Positions 7,558 to 17,087 are shown, counted from the stretch's first letter. The stretch: DNA of 64,000 bases from Cryobacterium gelidum (GCF_004403985.1 NZ_SOHL01000015.1:1-64000), one strand, 5' to 3'. Numbers and translations: made by a program. The notes: generated by a model not told the origin, from the sequence alone.

Positions 7558-9057
7558 GTGCGCGCGATTCTAGAACCGTTCCATGTAGACGATGCGCGTG
7601 ACCAGCCGCATCGGGGGAGACGTTCGGCCGGCCTGGTCGGCGTATTTGCCGCCCTCGTCTCTCTGCTCGCGTCGGCGGTGCCGTCGTATTGGAGCGACGA
7701 GGTCGCCACTCTCCGTGCGGCGCGGTTGAGCTGGGCGGAGTTGTTCGCCTTTCTTGGGCAGAAGGACGCGGTCCACACCGGGTACTACTCGGTCATGAAG
7801 GTGTGGGTGGGGGTGTTCGGGGAGTCGGAGTTTTCGACGAGGTCGCTGTCCGCCCTCGCGGTCGGCGCCGCGGCGGCCGGTATCGTCCTGTTGGTCGCCT
7901 CTGTCGAGGGCCCCCGTGTGGGCGTGGTGGCCTGGGTTCTCTTCGCGATCCTGCCTCGCACTACCTACATGGGTATCGAGGCGCGGTCTTTTGCGTTGAG
8001 TGCGGCGGTTGCCGTCTGGGCCACCCTCATTCTGCTGATCGCGGCCCGGCGACCGTCCTGGCCGTGGTGGACCTTCTACGCGCTGGCCGTCGTCACCGGA
8101 ACGTACCTGTTCCTGTACTCGGTGCTGCTTCTGGCCGTGCACGCGGTCGTGCTTCTGCTGGATCATCGCACCCGCATGGTGATGACCAGGTGGGCAGTCG
8201 CAGCGCTCGTGGTGGTCGTCGCGTGTGTTCCGCTGCTGGTCGTCAGTGTGGGGCAGAAGGAGCAGATCGCGTGGCTCTCGGATCAGCCCGTGGTGAATGT
8301 GTGGACGATTCTGGTTGAGCCCGCCTTCGACAGTTCCTGGCTGGTCGCGGCGATCGCATGGGTCACGATCTTCGTCCTGGCGGTGCGCGGTCGCCGGGTC
8401 CTGGCCAGCCGAGACGGGGGCCTGCTGCGCTTGGCCGCCGTCTGGGTTGTTGTCCCGTTGGTGCTGCTCTTGGTCGCGGATGCGGTCATCGGTCCGCTCT
8501 ACACGGCGAGGTATCTGTCGTTCACGGTCCCGGGGATGGCGATCCTTCTCGCGGTCGCGTTCACCCGCACACCCCGTACCGGGGTGACGTGGATCCTCGT
8601 CGGCGCGGTCGCGCTGGCCGGTCTTCCGACCTATCTTGCTCAGCGCGGGCCGGTCGGAAAGAACGGGGGCAGCGACCTGGCCCAGATCGCCGACTACATC
8701 GACACTCAGGCACTGCCCGGCGACGCCATCTACCTGCAGGACACCGGCAGTGTCACGCTCCGGCCACGGCAGGCCCTGTATGCGTATCCAGACCAGTTCG
8801 CGCACGTGCAGGACATCGCCTTCATTGCCCCGTTCACAACGACTGGGACCTTCTCCGATGTGACAGTCGCCTGGCCCGACATCCGCTCGCACCTGGCAGA
8901 CGTGGACCGCATCTGGGTGGTTCAGGCCGGTACCTCGATGGTCGAAACCAACGACCTGCTGCTCCCTCTGGGATATGTCGAGCAGCAACCTCACCAGACC
9001 AACCGCTCAGTCATTGCCCTGTACGAGCTCCCGCCGATCTCAGACGGGGACGGCTGA
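7558..9057 (+). CDS. GT-C fold membrane glycosyltransferase
   Basis: Up to 499 residues, with about ten predicted membrane helices and an acidic DE motif (SYWSDEVATL) just after the first helix, as in GT39/GT83-type polyprenyl-phosphate-dependent mannosyl or arabinosyl transferases. The first exoplasmic loop and the C-terminal soluble part (from about residue 380) fit the family. It would use a lipid-linked sugar outside the membrane to decorate cell-wall glycan or protein. Start is uncertain: GTG 7558 is the longest choice, and no strong ribosome binding site decides it. Its 3' end overlaps the convergent acyltransferase by 18 bp. Confidence 0.75.
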   Translation: MRAILEPFHVDDARDQPHRGRRSAGLVGVFAALVSLLASAVPSYWSDEVATLRAARLSWAELFAFLGQKDAVHTGYYSVMKVWVGVFGESEFSTRSLSALAVGAAAAGIVLLVASVEGPRVGVVAWVLFAILPRTTYMGIEARSFALSAAVAVWATLILLIAARRPSWPWWTFYALAVVTGTYLFLYSVLLLAVHAVVLLLDHRTRMVMTRWAVAALVVVVACVPLLVVSVGQKEQIAWLSDQPVVNVWTILVEPAFDSSWLVAAIAWVTIFVLAVRGRRVLASRDGGLLRLAAVWVVVPLVLLLVADAVIGPLYTARYLSFTVPGMAILLAVAFTRTPRTGVTWILVGAVALAGLPTYLAQRGPVGKNGGSDLAQIADYIDTQALPGDAIYLQDTGSVTLRPRQALYAYPDQFAHVQDIAFIAPFTTTGTFSDVTVAWPDIRSHLADVDRIWVVQAGTSMVETNDLLLPLGYVEQQPHQTNRSVIALYELPPISDGDG

Positions 9058-10182
9058 CACCGTTCGGGGATCTCCCGGGGGTCGCGTCGTGACCCGGTGG
9101 ATCTTGTGGGAAAGAGCACGCTTCTCCACCAAGTGCCACGACAGTGCGGCGATGGCCGCGGTCGTCGCCGTCACGATGGCTATGTTCATCGACCAGGGCA
9201 GAATGCCGAACCAGTCGATGACGAGTTGCTGGACGAGGAACCCCCACAGGTAGAGGCCGTAGGAGAGGTCCCCGAATCGGGCGGCCCGGCGAACCCCCGG
9301 AGTCGACGCCCGTCCGGCCACAACGAGAACATACGGCAGCGCAAGCCAGGCCGCCGCGAGGGACACGGTGGGGGCGAGAAGCGTGATCGCGACCCACAGC
9401 GTCACGACCCCGATCGCCAGCCTGAGATTGAGCGATCTCGCCGGGGCGCGGCTCAGGAGAGCGCCGACGGCGAAGAACACCCACGTGGTCCCGGCCGGTC
9501 CCGCCCACGCCAGAGCGGGACTTGCGACGGGAACGAGGGCGAACGTGAGCGCGATCAGGCCGAAGACGAGGTAGCCCCAGGAGGACCGGGTGCGAAGAAG
9601 GAGGCCGATGACGGCCACGACTAGGTAGCAGACGAACTCGAGCCCGAGCGTCCAAAGCACCCCGTTTACCGCAGTCGACCGGTGCCCGGCATCGAAGACC
9701 CCGGGCAGCTCGTACTGGGCCGTCAGCACCAGGTTGAGCAGGTACTGGTAGACCATTTCGTCCCGGAAATACTGCGCCGGGGCCAACGAGCTGACAACCG
9801 GGCCGATCAGCACGACGGTGACCATGACCACGATCACGAGTGCGGGGAAGATCCGTAGAGTCCGGTTCACCAAGAACGGCACGAGGGCTGGATTGTGTGC
9901 CCAACTGGTCGCGATCAGGTAACCACTGATTGCGAAGAACGCGTACAGGCCCAGACTATGGATGGGAATCCCGAGGACCCGGGGGGCCGCGCCGAGGCCA
10001 GTCAGGGTGAAAGAATGGCCGACAATCACGGCCAGGGCGGACAACAGGCGCAGCGCGTCGAGGTTATTCGTGGGCCTGATAACCGCTCCCCACGATCGCC
10101 TGACGAGGCGCCCTGCCTCACCATCGAGTATGGCAGCGAGAATGGCTCGCCCCAGAAACGACTCCTGGCGATCCACCCGCAC
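9040..10182 (-). CDS. Acyltransferase-3 family membrane protein
   Basis: 380 residues with about ten membrane helices. The start of the domain is typical: NNLDALRLLSALAVIVGHSF carries the catalytic-site His of the acyltransferase-3 fold, followed by GLYAFFAISGYLIA and the basic loop NRTLRIFPAL. The C-terminus has the common SYGLYLWGFLVQ. Such enzymes O-acetylate cell-surface polysaccharides, lipids or antibiotics. The neighbouring GT-C glycosyltransferase, transcribed toward it, suggests a small surface-glycan locus, but the shared substrate is inference. The N-terminal 35 residues before NNLDALR are longer than usual, so a later start is possible. Confidence 0.85.
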   Translation of the reverse strand: MRVDRQESFLGRAILAAILDGEAGRLVRRSWGAVIRPTNNLDALRLLSALAVIVGHSFTLTGLGAAPRVLGIPIHSLGLYAFFAISGYLIATSWAHNPALVPFLVNRTLRIFPALVIVVMVTVVLIGPVVSSLAPAQYFRDEMVYQYLLNLVLTAQYELPGVFDAGHRSTAVNGVLWTLGLEFVCYLVVAVIGLLLRTRSSWGYLVFGLIALTFALVPVASPALAWAGPAGTTWVFFAVGALLSRAPARSLNLRLAIGVVTLWVAITLLAPTVSLAAAWLALPYVLVVAGRASTPGVRRAARFGDLSYGLYLWGFLVQQLVIDWFGILPWSMNIAIVTATTAAIAALSWHLVEKRALSHKIHRVTTRPPGDPRTVSAVPV

Positions 10183-10283
10183 TGTCCATAGGGGGTTCCC
10201 CTACTGGTGTCGGCTCTCGAGGTCGTTTGCACGGAGCTTCACACCCGTCTATGCGGCAAGTCGTTGTCGTGGCAGCGGATCCG

Positions 10284-13058
10284 TCAGAGCACGGTGGGGC
10301 GCCGTCCGCCGCGCGAGTGGCTTCGTGTTGTGATGAATGCGCCCGTAGCGATGAACAGAGGAATACCTACGGCGGTGAGTGCAAGCTGCGCCCACGGCGG
10401 GGCGAAGGGCACGACAGCAGCAGCTTGGGAGGTCTCGAGAGAGAGGGCGGCGGCGGGCACAACACCGAAGACGACCCCGATGATCGAGCCGGTGCCGGCA
10501 AGGAGGATGCCGTGCCAAAAGGCGAACAGCCGTCGCAGCCGTGGTGGAGCGCCCATGGAGGTGAGAACATCATCGTCACGGCGCCCCTCGGCACGCGCCA
10601 GGCTGATCGCGATCGCGGAGGCACCCAAGGCAAGCACGCCGGCTGCAGCGACGAGGGCCCAGCCGGCAGCGCCAGCGAAGACCGGCGGGCCCGTCTCAAT
10701 TTGGGCGACGAGCTGGCCGCTGCCAATGCCTTGAAGGGCCTGCTGGAGCGCATCTTTCTGATTGGTGGTGGGCGCGGACTGGAACTGCGCGAAGACGGCC
10801 GTGGGGCGGAAGGTGATCCCGAGCGATGTCGCGGTCGACGGTGTAATGAAGATGGGGAAGTCAACTGGATGCTTTGTCGATTGGACAACGGCGGGCACCT
10901 GGATGGTCTTGGTCACGTTCGATGTGTCGTTCGTGGACCAGTCGAACGTGGCGTGACCGTTTTGAACAAGGGATGAGTAGAGAGCCACGGCACCGCCGGA
11001 CCGGAGCGAAGCCGCGGCTGCCGCGTTGACCGGCTGCCCGAGGATTGCGGAAAGATCGGATTCGGAGCCAACCCAGATCTTGTCGCCCGCGTAGCCGCCA
11101 ACCGTTTCGAGGGCGGACGAGTAGCAGGTCGGGTCTTGAGTGCACGCCGTCGAGGCGAGCACCCGTGGCGTGGGCAGCGTGATGGTGGCCTCTGAACCGC
11201 TGTTGTTCAGGCGCAGGGGGCTCTCCGATGACGAGAGAGTGACGACGTTCGACGTCCCGAAGCTGGATCGCATGGCGTCTTTGACGGCTGGCGCAACGTT
11301 CTCCAGCACGTATGCAGAGGTGGTGGAGGAGCCGCCGTAGAGCGTGACCCGCGCAGAATCCACCGGAAGGCTGTAGCCGTATGTGGAAGTCGTGAGCTGT
11401 TGAGCACCGCCAAGCAGAGACATGGCGAACGCGGCGATGAACACGGTGGACATGATTGCTGACACGGTCGGGACGGAACGGGCGGTGTTGCGAGCAGCGT
11501 CGCGGGAGCCGAGGCGCGCTCCGGCGCCGAAACGGCTGACGAGACGAGCGCTCATCCGCAGGAGTAACGGCGCGATCAGAATCGCGCCGATCTGCATCGT
11601 AACGGGGCCGACAACGACCAAAGCGATTCCGGCTTGCAGAAGGGTGATGTTCTGCAGCCCGTGCACGGGTGTCGCGCCGGTCACGGTCATCACCCCGCCC
11701 ACGATCGACACGACTGCGCCTACGGCGATCAGTACCCCGCCCAGCAGCGGGCGTCGGTGCGTGGGGATGACAGGGCGGCGAGCCCCGCGGAGAGCGCGTA
11801 CGACGTCGGGCCGCGAGGCGGACCGTGCGGGAACGGCTGCGGCCGCCCAGCCGGCGAAGGTCGCAAGAACGACTATGCCGATGAGTGCAGCCAGGTCGAC
11901 GTGGAAGCCAGGGAATCGGGTGGCCTGTCCTGCTGCGACGACACGGAGCGCGATCGCTGTGACGCCCAGGCCGGCTCCGACGCCGACAAGGCTGCCGATC
12001 AGGCCGAGTCCGACGCCGCCGAAAGTCATGACTCGGAAGATGGTTTTTCGGTCGGCTCCGACACTGGCCAAGACAGCTAACGCGACTTGCTGCTGGCTCG
12101 CGTTGACGGCGAAGGCCGCACCGGCCAGAAGGCACACCTCGAAGAGGGCGAAGCAGCCCAGCAGGGCGAGCATCGTGTAGATGAGGTAGTTCGGTGTAGC
12201 CGACGTGGCCCAGGGGGATGAGTCGGCTGTGGCTGGCGGATTCAGCACCAGGTCGCGAGAGTACACGACGCCGCCCTTTTGGTTGATCTCCTCCATGGTG
12301 GTCAGGTCGACGGTGCCGGTGGGGATATAAAACTCGGTTCCGCTGAGATCTACGGTCGGGGTGACGCCGTTGAACACGGAGGACATTCCATAGACGGCGT
12401 CCGCGTCAGTGGTGAGAGCAGCGCTCTGGAGGGTGCCGACGATGGTGAATGTTTTCGTTTCAGGCGCGGTGATGAGCAGCTGCCCGCCGATGTTCTCGCC
12501 AAGGCGAGTCAGGGCGCCCGGCGACACCATCACCTCCCTGTCGTTCTGGGGTGCGCGTCCATCGACGATGTCCCACTTACCCGTGAAGGCTGGGTTCCAA
12601 GGTTCACCTTGGACAGCGGGAATATAGCCGACTCCGTGGGCGGTCGTTGCCGTGACTGTTGTGTGCTGGATGGTCAGCAGTTTGTCGCCCGATGGGGCAT
12701 ACGTCGTTGGATCAAGCAGCGCAGCGCCCGCCTCGTAGCCCGTGGGTGTGCCGGTGTTGTCCGTGGATGACGCGGTTTGGCTTGGATCGGTCGGATCTTG
12801 GGTCAGGGTCTTGTCTGGCGGTGAGTAGGCGGTGATTTCGGCGACCGTCTGGCCGAGACGGAAGCGCACCTGTTCAGCGGGGGTGGCGTTATTGCTGGCC
12901 TCAAGGGTGGCGATGCCGGTCATCCCGAGGACGGGAATGGCGATTAGAGCGACAACGAGGACGCTCCGGCCGATGTTTTGCACGGCCATCCGCCGCGCCA
13001 GACGGAACGCGACGAGGACGCTGGCGCGGTTCCGGCCGGCGCCGGTTGCCACATTCAT
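10284..13058 (-). CDS. ABC transporter permease, FtsX/MacB type
   Basis: 924 residues. An N-terminal helix (ALIAIPVLGMTGIATL) is followed by a large extracytoplasmic domain, then FtsX-type helix blocks (about 295-410 and 440-560), a second periplasm-like domain and a final helix pair near the C-terminus. This two-module form is common in actinobacterial MacB-like exporters that use the force of ATP binding to release lipids, peptides or drugs outside the membrane. The ATG at 13058 overlaps the ATPase stop (ATGA), so both are made from one message. The substrate cannot be read from sequence. The PadR regulator in the same operon suggests induction by a toxic compound or cell-envelope stress. 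Confidence 0.9.
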   Translation of the reverse strand: MNVATGAGRNRASVLVAFRLARRMAVQNIGRSVLVVALIAIPVLGMTGIATLEASNNATPAEQVRFRLGQTVAEITAYSPPDKTLTQDPTDPSQTASSTDNTGTPTGYEAGAALLDPTTYAPSGDKLLTIQHTTVTATTAHGVGYIPAVQGEPWNPAFTGKWDIVDGRAPQNDREVMVSPGALTRLGENIGGQLLITAPETKTFTIVGTLQSAALTTDADAVYGMSSVFNGVTPTVDLSGTEFYIPTGTVDLTTMEEINQKGGVVYSRDLVLNPPATADSSPWATSATPNYLIYTMLALLGCFALFEVCLLAGAAFAVNASQQQVALAVLASVGADRKTIFRVMTFGGVGLGLIGSLVGVGAGLGVTAIALRVVAAGQATRFPGFHVDLAALIGIVVLATFAGWAAAAVPARSASRPDVVRALRGARRPVIPTHRRPLLGGVLIAVGAVVSIVGGVMTVTGATPVHGLQNITLLQAGIALVVVGPVTMQIGAILIAPLLLRMSARLVSRFGAGARLGSRDAARNTARSVPTVSAIMSTVFIAAFAMSLLGGAQQLTTSTYGYSLPVDSARVTLYGGSSTTSAYVLENVAPAVKDAMRSSFGTSNVVTLSSSESPLRLNNSGSEATITLPTPRVLASTACTQDPTCYSSALETVGGYAGDKIWVGSESDLSAILGQPVNAAAAASLRSGGAVALYSSLVQNGHATFDWSTNDTSNVTKTIQVPAVVQSTKHPVDFPIFITPSTATSLGITFRPTAVFAQFQSAPTTNQKDALQQALQGIGSGQLVAQIETGPPVFAGAAGWALVAAAGVLALGASAIAISLARAEGRRDDDVLTSMGAPPRLRRLFAFWHGILLAGTGSIIGVVFGVVPAAALSLETSQAAAVVPFAPPWAQLALTAVGIPLFIATGAFITTRSHSRGGRRPTVL

Positions 13059-13780
13059 CGGATGGTCTCACCTAGGAGGTCGGACAGCGGCATCCGGGGG
13101 GCGTCCTCGAGCACCCGGCCGTCTTTGAGGAACACAATCCGGTCTGCCCAGGCCGCGTGGCGGGCATCGTGGGTGACCAAGATCCCGCCGGCTCCCGCGT
13201 CGATTCGTTCACGAAGCATCCGCAAAACCGATTCCCCGGTCGTGCTGTCCAGCGCGCCCGTGGGCTCGTCCGCCAGGATCAGGGAGCGTCCGCCGACGAC
13301 GGCGCGGGCGATCGCGACGCGTTGCTGCTGCCCACCCGACAGGTCGGCCGGGTAGCGGTCTGCCCGATCGCCCAAACCGACAACTTGGAGGGCGTCCAGG
13401 GCGGGGCGGTGCGCGCGGCGCGAGGAAACACCGTCCAACTCGAGGGGCAGGCTGACGTTTTCCAACGCGGTCAGGGACGGGATGAGGTTGAAATCCTGGA
13501 AGATAAATCCCAGGCTACGGCGTCGCAGCGCTGCCAACCTCTTGGGGGCGAGAGTACTCAACCATTCGCCTTCCACAATGACTTCACCGCTGGTTGGTTG
13601 CGTGAGCCCACCGGCAACGGTGAGGAGGGTCGACTTTCCCGATCCGGACGCGCCCATGACGGCCACCAGTTCTCCACGACCCACGGTGAGGTCGATGCCG
13701 CTAAGAGCGGTCACGGCTGTTTCCCCGGTGCCGTACTGCATAGAAACGCCATCAAGTCGCAGCAAGTCTTCACCGTTCAC
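13055..13780 (-). CDS. ABC transporter ATP-binding protein (LolD/MacB type)
   Basis: 241 residues with all ABC motifs: Walker A GASGSGKST (42-50), Q-loop FIFQDFNLIP, signature LSGGQQQR (about 147), Walker B LILADEPTGALD, and H-loop VTHD. The sequence matches the LolD/MacB/SalX subgroup that partners FtsX-fold permeases. It overlaps both neighbours by 4 bp (ATGA): PadR upstream and the permease downstream. It hydrolyses ATP to drive the mechanotransmission-type permease encoded next. Confidence 0.95.
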   Translation of the reverse strand: MNGEDLLRLDGVSMQYGTGETAVTALSGIDLTVGRGELVAVMGASGSGKSTLLTVAGGLTQPTSGEVIVEGEWLSTLAPKRLAALRRRSLGFIFQDFNLIPSLTALENVSLPLELDGVSSRRAHRPALDALQVVGLGDRADRYPADLSGGQQQRVAIARAVVGGRSLILADEPTGALDSTTGESVLRMLRERIDAGAGGILVTHDARHAAWADRIVFLKDGRVLEDAPRMPLSDLLGETIR

Positions 13781-14379
13781 AGTTTCACCGCCTTTGCCGG
13801 CCGGCCACGCCGTATCGGCTCGTCACTCAACGGCACCGGCTTCGCGACGCCCTGCACTGCGGCCCGCTCTAGACGAGCCTCCGAGTGATCGAGCCATCGA
13901 ATTTCTGCCTCGGCCGCGAAAATCAAGGAGTCAACGACGAGAAGCCAAGCCATGTCCTCCGACGATTCCGGGTTGTTCGTAGTGCGCTTGGTTCGGGTGA
14001 GGTCCTGCAACGTGCGCAGAGTCGACGCGCGCTGCGTCTGGATAATCGCGGCTATATCGACACCTGGCAGCGTGACGGCGATCGCCAATTTGATAGCAAG
14101 CTCGTCGCGGGCCGCGCCGGATCGCACAACGGGCGAGCCGAGCCAGTGCTGAACCTCCACATGTCCCTCTGGAGTGATCCGGTAATGCACCTGCTCGTGG
14201 TCCTCGGCGCCCGTCCGCTCGATGAAGCCGTCGCGCTCGAGACGTTCGATAGTGGTGTAGATCTGGCCGACATTGACCGGCCACGTCGAGCCGGTGCGTC
14301 GGTCGAATTCGACGCGCAGCTGATAGGCGTAGCAGGGTCCCTGGTCGAGGATCGCGAGAAGACTTAGGCGGATGGACAT
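13777..14379 (-). CDS. PadR-family transcriptional repressor
   Basis: 200 residues. The N-terminal winged helix (LLAILDQGPCYAYQLRVEF, VGQIYTTIERLERDGFIE) is the standard PadR DNA-binding domain; the C-terminal part (about 100-180) is the helical dimerisation region (Vir_act_alpha_C type). The ATG at 14379 has GGAGG 6 bp upstream. It is first in the padR-ATPase-permease operon, so it most likely represses its own operon and is released by the transported compound. The 26-bp palindrome 16 bp upstream of its start codon is the obvious operator. Confidence 0.92.
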   Translation of the reverse strand: MSIRLSLLAILDQGPCYAYQLRVEFDRRTGSTWPVNVGQIYTTIERLERDGFIERTGAEDHEQVHYRITPEGHVEVQHWLGSPVVRSGAARDELAIKLAIAVTLPGVDIAAIIQTQRASTLRTLQDLTRTKRTTNNPESSEDMAWLLVVDSLIFAAEAEIRWLDHSEARLERAAVQGVAKPVPLSDEPIRRGRPAKAVKL

Positions 14380-14394
14380 GTCAACCTCCAGTGA

Positions 14395-14420
14395 TTACTG
14401 GGTAAATATTTACACAGTAA
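14395..14420. promoter_or_regulatory. PadR operator palindrome
   Basis: The 26-bp sequence beginning TTACTGGGTAAATATTTAC is palindromic apart from one mismatched base pair (G/A at symmetric positions), centred at 14407/14408. It lies between the padR start codon and the AT-rich upstream region, where it would cover the promoter. Autoregulation is inferred from its position and symmetry. Confidence 0.75.
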
Positions 14421-14965
14421 CTACGTGAGCGCTAGACATTGACGCGGTGAATATTTTTCCTGTGGCGTCAGGGGCTCCGGATCGATTCAGGACGCGCGTG
14501 CTGTCAGCCGCGGACTCGCCGTTGGAGACACGTGACGGTAAGGGCTGCCGGGAAATTCCGAACCCGCCGCAGAGTTCTCCCAGGCTCGATCCGGAGCCTC
14601 AACCATTCCGAATCCAAACCCGGTGTGTACCAACGGACCCGCATCGTCGGCCAGGCGCTGGTTTCAACCCACTAATCGGCCAGAGTTACGCGAACACTGC
14701 CAACCCTGTCGCACTGCACAGCCTCACTGTCCCGTAGGGGGTTCGGCTAGCGGGCACTCAAACCCATGCTCGACCTGTGTCATTTATACGTTCGATTAGG
14801 CGACCGAGTGCTCTCACCCTCTAGGAGAGACAGAAACTGTCACGTATCCAGTCATCCAATCTCCCTATCGCAAGGGATGCAGGAACAATCCAATGTGACG
14901 CAGTCATAGGCGATAAGCGAACACGTCCGTGCTTACAAAGACGATGGTTCTGCCACAATCAGGGC
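14421..14965. other. Gap upstream of the orphan nuclease-like gene
   Basis: No gene is supported. ACTGTCCCGTAGGGGGTTC at 14726-14744 nearly repeats ACTGTCCATAGGGGGTTC at 10181-10198 on the other side of the PadR-ABC operon. Otherwise nothing stands out. Confidence 0.3.
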
Positions 14966-14993
14966 ATGAGCCAACTCGACGTAAATCCTCTCT

Positions 14994-16424
14994 ATGCGCT
15001 TCTCTGAAGCCTTCGGCATCACACGAGGGGAAGCGGACGACTGGTTCGATCCGCATCTCACGATCGACACAAGGCTGTTCATTGACCCACTGCTCCTCCT
15101 CGAGGCTGGCGGCGACTGGCCGCAAGCGCACGACGAGCTAATCGCACATTTCGTTCGCTGCTACGAACTCGTCGCACGGGCCATCGGTCCCGACTCGGTT
15201 TCGGCGGTCACGGCAAGGCGTCTCCTTACCTTTCCGGAGCCAGGCGAGATTGGTCTGGGCTTCACTGCGGAGGGCACGAACGGTTCTGGAGGCGGTTCCC
15301 AGTTCGCCAGAAGAATGGCGGATGGCATCGCTGTGGCGATCGCGGCTGGCCTGACTGAGCCTGAGCACATTGAAGAGATTGGAATCCTCAACGAAGGTAT
15401 CGGTGCCGATCGCATTTCCGACGCCACCGCGAATGTACTGAAGGCGCGCTTCATCGTGTACACCCAGCAAGCCGCCAACCTTCACGGAGTGCAACTTGAC
15501 CCACACGAGGTCCGTAACGCGCGCGTCGTCCCTGGCATGGGTCGGTGGGTGAATGAAGTAGTTCTATTGCCGACCAATCCAGTTACTGGAAAGCCTGTCA
15601 TTCTGGTTCCACGACGGATACTGAACGAGCTGCCAACTCTCAACGCCGATGATTGGTTTGACTCCAATCTCAACAGCGATATTCGGGGCCAGCTCAACCT
15701 CACGGTAGGAGCCCGCGTACGGAAATCCGACATCGTGGCCTGGGCTCGTCGTCATCCTGAGCGAGTCCGTGCTTGGGCGCGAGATCAGACCTCGCGCGAG
15801 GACCTATTCGGCTATGACTTCGGGGCCGATCCGCGGGGAGTTGTTCAGTGGGACGGGGAGCCCGTCGACTGGGCGAAGGATCATCCCCTCGAGATCGCGC
15901 CCGTCAATTCTCAGGGTCAGCTGCGAGAACTCATATTCAGAATCGTGGAGCAGTATCGGCATTTCATCGAGGACCAGCGCGGTTGGAGCTTGCTTCACAA
16001 CGAAGATCACACCGTGAAGAACGAGCTCGCGGCTCAGCTGGTGTTTCTCGGGATGGCACAGCACTATCTGCGTCTTTTTAATGTCGAAATGGACCGCGAG
16101 GTTGAACTCGGGCGTGGCCCGGTCGATTTCAAAGCATCGTCGGGCACTTCTATCCGAGCACTCATCGAAGTGAAGAAAGAAGACAATGGGAAGTTTTGGA
16201 ATGGTCTGGAAGCGCAACTTCCGAGCTATTTGATCTCCGATGACTGCGACGAAGGATGGTATGTCGTCCTTCGATTCCGTTCGAACCGTCCGTCCGATAT
16301 TCGCCTTCGCGAATTGCCAACGGTTGTTAAGGCCGCCGCGAACCGCGTCGGCAAGGTGCTTCATTACGCCGTGGTTGACGCCAGACGGAAAGAGTCGGCT
16401 TCCAATTTAGAACCGGAAGCATAG
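14994..16424 (+). CDS. Orphan PD-(D/E)XK nuclease-like protein, possible defence gene
   Basis: 476 residues, not a family I can name. The C-terminal third has a nuclease-like arrangement: VDFKASSGTSIRALIEVKKED gives a D...EVKK pair as in PD-(D/E)XK enzymes, preceded by an E in VKNELAAQLVFLG. The N-terminal region (about 1-300) is helical with LTIDTRLFIDPLLLL and ends in charged segments. It stands alone, flanked by a recombinase/IS remnant region, which fits an island cargo gene such as an anti-phage nuclease, but that is inference. Upstream, a 13-codon frame (ATG 14966 to TGA 15007) overlaps the start in another frame and could be the original N-terminus after a frameshift, or a leader peptide. 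Confidence 0.65.
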   Translation: MRFSEAFGITRGEADDWFDPHLTIDTRLFIDPLLLLEAGGDWPQAHDELIAHFVRCYELVARAIGPDSVSAVTARRLLTFPEPGEIGLGFTAEGTNGSGGGSQFARRMADGIAVAIAAGLTEPEHIEEIGILNEGIGADRISDATANVLKARFIVYTQQAANLHGVQLDPHEVRNARVVPGMGRWVNEVVLLPTNPVTGKPVILVPRRILNELPTLNADDWFDSNLNSDIRGQLNLTVGARVRKSDIVAWARRHPERVRAWARDQTSREDLFGYDFGADPRGVVQWDGEPVDWAKDHPLEIAPVNSQGQLRELIFRIVEQYRHFIEDQRGWSLLHNEDHTVKNELAAQLVFLGMAQHYLRLFNVEMDREVELGRGPVDFKASSGTSIRALIEVKKEDNGKFWNGLEAQLPSYLISDDCDEGWYVVLRFRSNRPSDIRLRELPTVVKAAANRVGKVLHYAVVDARRKESASNLEPEA

Positions 16425-16511
16425 CCATGCTCGGCCAGTGCCTGTGGTCTCTCTGAGCTTGCTCGTCTTTTAACTTTCGCCTCACCCCCAGCTGAAGGGA
16501 TGGAGTTTGCC

Positions 16512-17087
16512 TCAACGAAAAGCTCTTCCGACCTCGGCGCGGAGGTATGCGTAGACAGTTTCGCGGCTGATCCCAAACTCTCGTGCGAGAGCCGCCTTCG
16601 GAACGCCGGCAGCGGCCTTGTCACACAGCTCCGCAGCTCGCGCCTCGTCGAGGGATTGAGTACGGCCTCGATAGACCCCGCGAGTCTTTGCCAGAGCAAT
16701 ACCCTCACGTTGACGTTCACGGATCAGTGATCGCTCGAATTCCGCAAAGGCCCCCATTACGCTTAAAAGCAAGTTCGCCATCGCGTTGTCGTCGCCGGTG
16801 AAAGTAAGTTGCTCTTTCACGAACTCGACTCGGACCTTTTTCGCCGTGAGCCGACGCACGATCGAGCGGAGGTCATCCAGATTGCGGGCGAGGCGGTCCA
16901 TGGAGTGCACGAGAACGGTGTCGCCGTCTCGGACGAACTTGATCATCTCCTCGAGCTCCGGCCGGTTCAGGTCCTTCCCCGACGCCTTGTCCTCGAACAT
17001 CCGGTCGACTTCGACGCCATCAAGCTGGCGGACGGTGTTCTGATCGAGAGTGCTGACGCGCACATATCCAACGCGCTGACCTGCCAC
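16512..17087 (-). CDS. Serine recombinase (Tn3-type resolvase)
   Basis: 191 residues, complete. The nucleophile Ser is in RVGYVRVSTLDQN; RLARNLDDLR, GAFAEFERSLIRERQREGI and the C-terminal helix-turn-helix ALAREFGISRETVYAYLR are all typical of small resolvases/invertases. The length is normal. A res-like array of inverted repeats lies just upstream of its start (17104-17175), as in Tn3-family transposons where resolvase binds there and represses itself. No Tn3 transposase is present; a truncated IS4-type transposase abuts the res-like site instead, so the transposon has been broken up. Confidence 0.9.
   Translation of the reverse strand: MAGQRVGYVRVSTLDQNTVRQLDGVEVDRMFEDKASGKDLNRPELEEMIKFVRDGDTVLVHSMDRLARNLDDLRSIVRRLTAKKVRVEFVKEQLTFTGDDNAMANLLLSVMGAFAEFERSLIRERQREGIALAKTRGVYRGRTQSLDEARAAELCDKAAAGVPKAALAREFGISRETVYAYLRAEVGRAFR

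Noticed and set aside
7570-8994. 474-codon open frame on the minus strand
   Set aside because: It lies antisense to the GT-C glycosyltransferase, is composed mainly of D, R, Q, G and H, and has no domain; it is a high-GC shadow.
10861-12135. 424-codon open frame inside the ABC permease
   Set aside because: Same strand, other frame; very Arg/Ser-rich and without a start site; the permease frame has clear membrane helices.
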